Shown here: positions 57,222 to 64,000 of the stretch, in pieces
Position numbering within the stretch: position 1 is the stretch's first letter
How the letters are laid out: each line of letters starts with the position of its first letter
NCBI RefSeq assembly: GCF_947331815.1
Contig: NZ_OX373462.1
Coordinates: 248,001-312,000, forward strand
DNA from: Cyanobacterium sp. uoEpiScrs1
Lineage (GTDB): Bacteria > Cyanobacteriota > Cyanobacteriia > Cyanobacteriales > Microcystaceae
DNA length: 64,000 bases
Direction of reading: 5' to 3'
Notes under the pieces: model-generated
The model's input: the letters and a program-made list of their open reading frames with translations, nothing else
What the model was told of the DNA's origin: nothing
The model's database searches: none
Translations under genes and position numbers: made by a program

Positions 57222-59286
57222 ATGGTGTGTAACCACTGTCGGAATTCTTGTAAAACATTTCTAGGTATATCAAAATCTATCTGGGCTTGTTTGTGGGCAA
57301 GAAATAAGTTCAAAAAATTATCTAACCGTTTAATTCCTGCCCGAACTACTATTGCTTTAGTTGGTTCTCCTAATGTAGGAAAAAGTCTTCTATTCAACTT
57401 ATTAACAGATGGTTACACGGACGTTTCTAACTATCCTGGAACAACCGTTGATATTGCCAAAGGTCAGGCAATTATTGCTGGACAAACAGTATCTATTATT
57501 GATACTCCTGGGATGTATTCTTTAATTCCCATGACAGAAGAGGAACAATATTCTCGGGATTTTTTATTGACAGAATCAATTGATTTAGTTGTAAATGTCA
57601 TTGATGCTAAACATCTCAGTAGAATGTTGGCTTTTACATTCCAACTGATGGAAATACAACTCCCGGTTTTATTAGCAGTTAATATGCTTGATGAAGCTGA
57701 AAAGTTAGGGATATGGGTCAATGAAAAACAATTAGAAGCCTCCCTTGGTATTCCTGTTGTTACCTTATCAGCCTACCAAAAAAGGGGTATTCAGACATTA
57801 AAAGCTAAAGTCGGTAATTATGTCACCACTCCTGCGCTATCCTACAGCTATTGAAGAAGGACTGACAAGAATTGAGTCCCTGTTGACACAAGATCAACAA
57901 GGAACTGCTGGTGTATGTAAATATCCAATTTCGAAGCGTAGTTTAGCCTTATTACTTATTCAAGGAGACCCCATTTTTTGGGAACAGTCAAAAAAACTAG
58001 AGCCCCACTTCCTAGAAATTCAAACTGTTATTAACTATGTTAGAGCCCAGTTTAGTGATCCTCTAGTCTTGGTAGTTGCAAAAAGTCGTTATCAGTTATC
58101 TAGGAAAATAGCAGAATCATCGGTGGTTAATATAAAGCAAAAATCTCAAGAAAGTGAAGAGTTTTTTCATCAATTAACCGTTAATCCCATTACAGGCTTC
58201 CCCCTATCAGTAATAATTCTTTACTTTGGAATATATCAATTTATTGGTAACTTTGGCGTAGGGATATTAGGAAAAAATCTCGAAGTTTTTTTTACTGAAA
58301 CTATTAACCCTTTGATTAATCAGATAACTGCAACCCTTTTTCCCTGGACAATTTTACAAAATTTGATTGCAAATGAACACGGTATTGTTACTTTAGGCTC
58401 AAGATATATTATCGCCATTATTTTCCCTATTGTCGTCACCTTCTTTTTGGTGTTTTCTCTATTAGAAGATAGTGGCTATCTACCTCGACTTTCTCTATTA
58501 GCTGATCGCTTATTAAAAGCTTTAGGTTTATCAGGACGCTCTGTTATTCCCCTAGTTTTAGGCTTGGGATGCGGAACGATGGCAACTCTGGGTACTCGCA
58601 CCTTAGAAAGTAAACGGGAAAGAGTTATTGCTACCCTATTATTGGCCTTGGTTGTTCCCTGCTTACCCCAATTAGGTGTGATTTTAGGATTACTTTCCCA
58701 AAGTCCTACTGCTCTAATTATCTGGGCAGGAATGATTAGTTTGGTATTTATTCTTGTAGGATTATTAACTGCCAAAATATTACCTGGCGATAGTGCTTCT
58801 TTTTATATAGAAATTCCTCCGTTAAGGATTCCTAGGGTTCAGCATATTTTGAATAAAACTTATGGAAGAACTCTATGGTATTTAAGGGGAATTGTTAATA
58901 TGTTTATTTTATTTTCAGTATTAATTTGGCTAGGAAAACTGTCTGGGATCTCTGAAATATTGCTTGATAAGTTAGAACCAATCATGATTTGGTTAGGGCT
59001 TCCTTCAGCAACTTCCACCATTTTTCTCTATGGATTGTTTCGTCGAGACTATGGGGCAGCAGCCATGTTTGACCTTCACAATTCAGGCATTTTAATCGGT
59101 CGTCAATTAATCGTAGCGGCAGTTACCTTAACTCTATTTATTCCTTGTCTAGCTCAATTTCAATTAATTTTAAAACAACACGGGCTCAAAATCACTCTAG
59201 CAATAACAAGTTTTGTTATTGTATTTGCCTTTTTAATGGGGTATTTACTTAATCAACTCTTACTCATTCTGGAGGTAAAGTTCTAA
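57222..59286 (+). CDS. feoB: ferrous iron transporter FeoB, in two overlapping frames
   Basis: Two frames together make one FeoB. The first (57222-57854, 210 residues) is the GTPase domain: SPNVGKSLLFNLLTDGYTDV, NYPGTTVD, DTPGMYSL, NMLDEAEKLG. The second (57820-59286, 488 residues, ATG 57820) starts LLRYPTAIEEGL and carries the linker and membrane part with both gate regions. They overlap by 35 bases, the second frame being +1. Either a one-base frame break, two interacting polypeptides, or a sequence error. It imports Fe2+ for nitrogenase; feoA follows. Gate motif is GLGCGTMATLGTRTLESKRE, differing from the common GCNVPA. The N-terminal CNHCRNSC is unusual. Confidence 0.85.
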
Positions 59287-59287
59287 A

Positions 59288-59551
59288 ATGTTTGCCCAAA
59301 GTTTTAGCGTTGTATCTTTAGCTTTGAACCTTCTCAAAGCTAAAGATACAGGGATTATTACTCAAGTACGAAAGAATGATGAGAACCTTCTACGAAAACT
59401 GATTGCTATGGGGATTATGCCTGGACTTCGAATCACTTTAGAACAACGATTTCCTTCTTATATTATTAAAATTGGAGAAATGCGAGGCGGAATGCGGATT
59501 GCAATTGATCGTACCTTAGCTCGTGCTATCTATGTACGACGAACTCGGTAG
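59288..59551 (+). CDS. feoA: FeoA ferrous iron transport accessory protein
   Basis: 87 residues, SH3-like fold. Begins after one base from the feoB stop. Features: IITQVRKNDENLLRKLIAMG, IMPGLRITLEQRFP and the C-terminal MRGGMRIAIDRTLA region typical of FeoA. It supports or regulates FeoB. The N-terminal 13 residues (FAQSFSVVSLALN) are extra relative to many FeoA proteins. Coupled translation with feoB is likely. Confidence 0.92.
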   Translation: MFAQSFSVVSLALNLLKAKDTGIITQVRKNDENLLRKLIAMGIMPGLRITLEQRFPSYIIKIGEMRGGMRIAIDRTLARAIYVRRTR

Positions 59552-59642
59552 AAGATAGTTTTGATGATTAAGCATCTCCATTGATTACTAGGATGTGCAT
59601 TCCCAACTACGGGTAAACAGTGAAAAGCAAAAGGCAAAAATC

Positions 59643-61592
59643 ATGATACATCTTGACCTTTCCCCAATATGGATTTCCTTAAAAACGGCTTTAACAGCAA
59701 CATTAATTGCCTCTTTTTGCGGCATAATTGCAGCCCGTTGGATGTTCAATTATAGGGGAAGAGGTAAGGGTTTAATAGATGGGTTATTAACTGCTCCTTT
59801 AGTACTTCCTCCTACAGTAACAGGATTTGTCTTATTGCTTCTATTAGGCAAACAAGGACCGATTGGACGGTTGTTAGATCTATTAAATGTCAGCATCATT
59901 TTCACCTGGTATGCTACTGTCATCGCCTCGGTTGTTGTCGCATTTCCATTAATGTATAAAACTACGTTAGGGGCTTTCAAACAAATTGATACCAATTTGT
60001 TAGCCAGTGCTAGAACTTTAAGAGCCTCAGAACGACGAGTTTTTTGGTTAGTTTTACTGCCTTTAGCGAAACCTGGTCTTATTGCTGGTATTTTATTGGC
60101 TTTTGCCAGAGCTTTAGGGGAATTTGGGGCAACATTAATGTTAGCTGGTAGTATTCCAGGAAAAACTCAGACAATTCCCATTGCCATCTTTTTTGCTGCT
60201 GAAAGTGGAGCAATGAATCAAGCATTGGCTTGGGTTGGAGTTGTTTTAGTGTTGTCTCTTAGCGTCATGGGCATTGTTAATTATTGGTCTGATGAGCAAC
60301 CTAAGCGAAAAAGCAAAGGAATAACTTCTTTAAAACAACCCAGCTCGTTAAGAGAAAACCTGGATCCTCATGAATTGGGCTTAACTTGGGATACTGCCAA
60401 TTATCCGGTTCCAAAAGCGCAAATTGAGCTAATTGTTGATATTCAGAAACAATTGCCGGGATTCTTGTTAGATGTGTCTTTTCGTACCGATGGAGTTCCC
60501 TTAGGTTTATTAGGGGCTTCTGGGGCGGGAAAAAGTATGATTTTACGCTGTATAACGGGGTTAGAGACTCCTGACAGCGGTCGAATTATCCTTAATGGCC
60601 GGGTTTTATTTGATTCTCGTCAGAAGATTAATATACCTATTCGTGAACGTCGTGTAGGCTATTTGTTCCAGAATTATGCCTTATTCCCCCATCTTACAGT
60701 TTCTCAGAATATTGCTTTTGGTTTACCTAAAGGACTTTCAGCAAGTACTACTCGTGCTAGGATCAAAAAGCATTTGAGCAGTGTGCAATTGGACTCGTTA
60801 AGCAATCGCTATCCAGCAGAACTTTCAGGGGGACAACAACAAAGACTTGCTTTAGCTCGTGCCTTAGCTAGCGAACCAGAAATATTGCTACTTGATGAAC
60901 CATTTTCTGCTCTGGACACCTACTTACGAGATCAACTAGAAAAACTCCTTAGGACTAGTTTAATTCGTTATCCAGGTGTTACCTTATTTGTTACTCATAA
61001 CTTAGAGGAAGCATACCGGGTTTGTCCCAATCTTTTGATTCTAGAAGGCGGAAAAATTATTGCCCAAGGATCAAAACGAGCAATTTTTGAACATCCCCAA
61101 AGCTTTAGGGTAGCTCAATTGACCGGCTGCAAGAATTTTTCCCGTGTCATACAAGTTTCCGAACACAAAATTACAGCTATTGACTGGGGATGTACCCTCG
61201 ATGTATTTGAACCCATTACCTCAAATTTAGTCCATGTTGGTATTCGTGCCCATCAACTGACTTTTCCCGATATTGAAAGATTTTCTTCCCTTCACGAAAC
61301 TAATATTTTCCCATGTTGGTTAACTACCATTAGTGAAACTCAACACAGGATGACTCTTTATTTAAAGCTGAATTGCTCCCCCACCAGTCCCTACGATTAC
61401 CACTTACAGGTAGAGGTGTTGAAGGATAAATGGCAGCAACTCAAAGATCGCTCTTTTCCTTGGAGAGTTCAGCTTCATCCGCAGCGTCTGCTGCTGTTAC
61501 AGAATTCAAGTGGATGTCATACCCTTGAATACTCGCCTAGTCAACTTTTACAGTTGACTAGCGAGGATCACTCAAAACCGAAATTATCTTAA
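59643..61592 (+). CDS. modBC: molybdate ABC transporter, fused permease and ATPase (ModBC)
   Basis: 649 residues from the ATG at 59643 ([17 protein letters not shown]); the frame continues upstream to a GTG at 59595 without family likeness. Residues 1-220: ModB with five helices and the EAA loop ([20 protein letters not shown]). Residues 260-485: ModC ATPase with [15 protein letters not shown], signature [15 protein letters not shown] and Walker [14 protein letters not shown]. After 490: a regulatory tail. The modB-modC fusion is known in cyanobacteria. modA is not in the window. Confidence 0.93.
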   Translation: MIHLDLSPIWISLKTALTATLIASFCGIIAARWMFNYRGRGKGLIDGLLTAPLVLPPTVTGFVLLLLLGKQGPIGRLLDLLNVSIIFTWYATVIASVVVAFPLMYKTTLGAFKQIDTNLLASARTLRASERRVFWLVLLPLAKPGLIAGILLAFARALGEFGATLMLAGSIPGKTQTIPIAIFFAAESGAMNQALAWVGVVLVLSLSVMGIVNYWSDEQPKRKSKGITSLKQPSSLRENLDPHELGLTWDTANYPVPKAQIELIVDIQKQLPGFLLDVSFRTDGVPLGLLGASGAGKSMILRCITGLETPDSGRIILNGRVLFDSRQKINIPIRERRVGYLFQNYALFPHLTVSQNIAFGLPKGLSASTTRARIKKHLSSVQLDSLSNRYPAELSGGQQQRLALARALASEPEILLLDEPFSALDTYLRDQLEKLLRTSLIRYPGVTLFVTHNLEEAYRVCPNLLILEGGKIIAQGSKRAIFEHPQSFRVAQLTGCKNFSRVIQVSEHKITAIDWGCTLDVFEPITSNLVHVGIRAHQLTFPDIERFSSLHETNIFPCWLTTISETQHRMTLYLKLNCSPTSPYDYHLQVEVLKDKWQQLKDRSFPWRVQLHPQRLLLLQNSSGCHTLEYSPSQLLQLTSEDHSKPKLS

Positions 61593-61606
61593 AAAGGAGA
61601 ACAAAC

Positions 61607-61897
61607 ATGGCAACTGCAGCTGCTTTAACTTTTGGTGGGCTTGAATGGATTCCCCAATTTGTTGACTCCATCAACAAAGATACTTGTCTAGGTTGTGGAC
61701 GTTGTTTCAAAGTCTGTGGTCAGAAAGTATTGGCTTTAATGGGGGTTAATGAAGACGGAGAATTCATTGACGAGGATGATGATGATGATGATATCGAACG
61801 TCAAGTTATGACAATTGCTAGTAAGGATAATTGCATTGGCTGTGAAGCTTGTGCTCGCATCTGTCCTAAAAACTGCTATACTCATGCTCCTGCTTAG
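61607..61897 (+). CDS. fdxB: nif-type 2[4Fe-4S] ferredoxin FdxB
   Basis: 96 residues. Fe-S motifs: [15 protein letters not shown] with an unusual Cys spacing for ferredoxin III, and [14 protein letters not shown]. Between them is a very acidic stretch with (GAT) repeated six times (61775-61792), giving EDDDDDDIE. It likely donates electrons to nitrogenase or to cofactor assembly. AAGGAG lies eight bases before the ATG; it is co-transcribed with modBC and followed by a strong terminator. Confidence 0.93.
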   Translation: MATAAALTFGGLEWIPQFVDSINKDTCLGCGRCFKVCGQKVLALMGVNEDGEFIDEDDDDDDIERQVMTIASKDNCIGCEACARICPKNCYTHAPA

Positions 61898-61909
61898 GAC
61901 AGTTTTTTT

Positions 61910-61939
61910 GTTAGGGTTGCGTCTAGGCGCAACCCTAAC
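61910..61939 (+). terminator. intrinsic terminator after fdxB
   Basis: GTTAGGGTTGCG (61910-61921), loop TCTAGG, CGCAACCCTAAC (61928-61939), perfect 12-bp GC-rich stem followed by TTTTAATC and preceded by T7. It is the end of the feo-mod-fdxB unit and of the nif island. Confidence 0.92.
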
Positions 61940-62764
61940 TTTTAATCATTTCAGTTAAAATAAAAAGATCTGAATCCAAAATATTATTCTAAATACCAAC
62001 AAAAATAGAACGTAATTACTCAACATTTTAGAACTAGCATTTATTATTTTAAGCCCAGTGACATTAAGATAAAATGTAATCTACACTATGTCACTATTCT
62101 AAAGAATTCTCCTATTATTCCTTGATTAAGGGACAGAAAACATACTTGTTTAATTTAAAAAGAAGTAAGGTTATGAGAATTATAAGTGCTTCTCAGGGGA
62201 GAGGAAGTCAAACCTTTAAATATTTTTAATATATTATTTAATTTAATATCTTATGATAAATATTTACCTAAATATAATTGAGTTTAAATTACTGTAATTT
62301 ATATATTTTGAATATTTGTTTAAAATAGAGTGTGTTTAAATATCTAAGTTTAACATTTTTGCATTTATTTAATAAATTTTTATTTTGTGTTACAAGTCAC
62401 TCGATTATTTAAGCTTTGTGCTGATCAAACAGTCATGCGCCAAGAGCTGTTTAAATTAATTTAAATTTTAAAAAGATTCTTTTGTTATACAAATTAGTTT
62501 AAGTGAAGATAAATCAACTCAATTAAATTTAATTAAATTCAATTAAATTCAATAGGAATATATCAATAGTTAACTCATTAAGTTAATTTTATAGTTTTGT
62601 ACTCAACTCAATATATTGTATCGAACTAATTAAACTCTATTTTCTGTATATTATGTTGACTATTGTTTGTAGATAATAAAGTAAAGTACACCCTTTTTAT
62701 CTAAAGATGTATTTTGTAAAAAATCTTTAAATACTAATACTTATATTAAAATGCTAAGATTACG
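61940..62764. other. AT-rich spacer after the nif island
   Basis: No gene called. It holds three tandem copies of the 10-base unit AATTAAATTY at 62521-62550. A frame of 18 codons starts at 62174 (MRIISASQGRGSQTFKYF) after AAGG and could be a remnant. A GC-richer patch lies at about 62410-62450. Neither was recognisable. Confidence 0.5.
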
Positions 62765-63274
62765 ATGAAATTATTAAGATACATTATGGTAACAAATCAA
62801 GATCAACTATCCTGGTATGACGTATCAGAAGAAGTAAAAAATTTGTTAATTTTGGCCTCTAACAATTGGGAAAATACAATATTAGCGGAACAATATATAA
62901 GTGAGGCATTAAACAAGGCGAAAAATAACCTTGATGTTTTAATAGGGGCTTATCGTTTCTTCTTTTATAAAAAGAAACCTGAAACTGCTCTTGATATCGC
63001 AAAGAAAATCTTAAAAATCATCCGAGAGACTGAAAAACTTCCGCTACAATGGGAGAAACTAAAGCCTATATTAGTCGGTCGTCAATCTGATTCATCCATC
63101 CGACTGTATCTAAACGCTTATGCAGCAGAAGGCTTTATTTTAGCAAAACTTGGGCGACTTGAAGAAGCTAAACTAATAACTCAAAGGGTAAAAGAGATTG
63201 ATAAAAATCGAGAATCTTGTGCCACGACAGTGTTTGAAGTTTTAACAAAATCCCCTGATGAAGACGACGATTAA
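62765..63274 (+). CDS. hypothetical TPR-like protein
   Basis: 169 residues from ATG 62765 (a second ATG at 62786 starts MVTNQDQLSWYDVSEEVK and may be the real start; neither has a clear ribosome site). It is all helical with TPR-like repeats at about 38-75 and 115-150: YISEALNKAKNNLDVLIGAY, KKPETALDIAKKIL and AYAAEGFILAKLGRLEEAKL. C-terminus is acidic (SPDEDDD). No catalytic motif. It stands downstream of the nif island and upstream of another small TPR-associated protein; a scaffold or assembly role is possible. Confidence 0.6.
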   Translation: MKLLRYIMVTNQDQLSWYDVSEEVKNLLILASNNWENTILAEQYISEALNKAKNNLDVLIGAYRFFFYKKKPETALDIAKKILKIIRETEKLPLQWEKLKPILVGRQSDSSIRLYLNAYAAEGFILAKLGRLEEAKLITQRVKEIDKNRESCATTVFEVLTKSPDEDDD

Positions 63275-63321
63275 GTTAATTAAGTTTAACTCTGAATATT
63301 TACTTAAGGAGAACCATTGTT

Positions 63322-63573
63322 ATGATAGAGTCTCGTCGAGAGCAGTATTTTCAACTAATTCAAGATTTGGTAAGTTGTCCCAATGGACAAGAGCCGGACG
63401 TGTTAGATGCTAACAAAAGTTTAATTGATGCAGATTTTGTTCAAACCCTAGTAGAGGTTTCTACTGCACAAGCTCATCAGGGAAATCAAGATGGAGCAAA
63501 GTTCCTGATTTTTCTTGCTCGTCAGTTGTCTAAGCAATTAGGATTGTATCCCGAAATTGTGACTGAGAGTTAA
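63322..63573 (+). CDS. small helical protein (N-terminal module of cyanobacterial TPR proteins)
   Basis: 83 residues, ATG 63322 with AAGGAG ten bases upstream. It begins IESRREQYFQLIQDLVSCPN and continues LDANKSLIDADFVQTLVEVS, resembling the N-terminal module often seen before CHAT or TPR domains in large cyanobacterial proteins. Here only the module is present. 47 bases downstream of the TPR-like gene; likely same transcript. Function unknown. Confidence 0.6.
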   Translation: MIESRREQYFQLIQDLVSCPNGQEPDVLDANKSLIDADFVQTLVEVSTAQAHQGNQDGAKFLIFLARQLSKQLGLYPEIVTES

Positions 63574-63946
63574 ATATTTTTTAAAAAACTAGTTTACTGG
63601 CCAGGCAGTGAAGCTATTTTGCTGTCTCGGTTTGTTACTCTTGTTTGTCATGAAAGTAAATTTAGCCTATAATCCATTTTGAGCAGTTATTAGCCTTTAG
63701 CAAAGCTCAAAAGGGTGCAGATGAATATTGAATAAAAAATTTTTGCTAAGTTCATTGAACTAAGTTAATTAACAAAAAGTAAGGCTAATAAAGCTTAAAA
63801 TTTATGGCTGAATTCAATTTTTATACCTATAAAATATATTGATTATGATGGGATTTTAGCCGTTCAGTCCATATTATTACTAATAATAACTGGTATAGTT
63901 TTAAGCATTTATTCTGCATATAGATCATAAACTAATATCCTATTTA
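63574..63946. other. convergent spacer near the window end
   Basis: Between the small helical protein (plus) and an unidentified gene (minus). Bases 63600-63640 are less AT-rich and can pair AGGCAG (63603-63608) with CTGTCT (63622-63627), a weak terminator candidate. Nothing else noted. Confidence 0.35.
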
Positions 63947-64000
63947 TTATTTTTTCTTTTTTTCAATAGGAGCAGTTAGAGCTTCTTCTAAATCAGCTTT
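63947..64000 (-). CDS. C-terminal end of an unidentified protein (cut by window edge)
   Basis: On the minus strand the frame from 64000 reads KADLEEALTAPIEKKKK and stops at a TAA (63949-63947). The acidic-then-lysine tail is like many soluble cytoplasmic proteins; the rest lies outside the window. Too little to name. Confidence 0.4.
   Translation of the reverse strand, partial: KADLEEALTAPIEKKKK

Noticed and set aside
57778..57787. A6G4 run as programmed -1 frameshift site for feoB
   Set aside because: The second frame is +1 relative to the first and a stop in that frame at 57799 lies after the run, so slippage there would not join the two halves.
62410..62460. GC-richer patch reading LFKLCADQTVMRQELFKLI
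   Set aside because: Open for about 40 codons without start or ribosome site; not recognisable, so not called a gene.

Overview
The window looks like a piece of the chromosome of a unicellular nitrogen-fixing cyanobacterium of the Cyanothece/Crocosphaera group with a shrunken, very AT-rich genome. Evidence seen directly: a complete cyanobacterial nif cluster in its usual order; cyanobacteria-specific genes (panC-cmk fusion, modBC fusion, RbcR-type LysR regulator, Asr1405 and DUF2949 families, HesA/HesB/FdxH); two copies of the cyanobacterial HIP1 octamer GCGATCGC (3967-3974 in hisS, 49948-49955 in nifE); and many long AT-rich stretches without genes. Inference: the best match I can think of is the UCYN-A lineage (Candidatus Atelocyanobacterium thalassa, the nitroplast); a diatom spheroid body is the main alternative. 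I could not compare sequences to confirm either.

Bases 1-33900 hold housekeeping genes, often single and separated by long spacers: the end of nagB, a GerMN and a DUF2993 protein, hisS, a broken cyanobacterial gene (4163-5307), tadA, uppS, cdaA and lysA (one strand), queD, an M48 protease, murT, polA, ileS, rlpA, panC-cmk, rbcR, an NnrU protein and two glycosyltransferases. Several spacers carry long perfect inverted repeats. A 33-residue membrane peptide with its own terminator sits at 34213-34404.

Bases 35000-61940 are the nitrogen-fixation island. On the minus strand, cysE(nifP)-asr1405-DUF2949-nifV-nifZ-nifT followed by a thioredoxin-like ferredoxin and an ArsC-like nitrogenase-associated protein. 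Divergently on the plus strand, nifB-fdxN-nifS-nifU-nifH-nifD-nifK-nifE-nifN-nifX-DUF269-DUF683-nifW-hesA-hesB-fdxH, three small unknown genes, a terminator, then feoB (split by a frame break)-feoA-modBC-fdxB and a strong terminator. Together these supply nitrogenase (nifHDK), FeMo-cofactor assembly (nifB, E, N, V, X), Fe-S assembly (nifS, U, hesB, cysE), electron donors (fdxN, fdxH, fdxB), and iron and molybdate uptake (feoAB, modBC). nifH, nifD and nifK are visibly richer in C-ending codons than the flanking genes, as expected for very highly expressed genes.

Bases 61940-64000 hold a long spacer, two small TPR-like genes and the last 17 codons of an unidentified minus-strand gene. I see no tRNA, rRNA, CRISPR, insertion sequence or prophage. 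The most interesting points are the split feoB, the fdxH-feoB trio of unknown genes, the short membrane peptide, a terminator with no gene in front of it between cysE and nifB, and the large hairpins.
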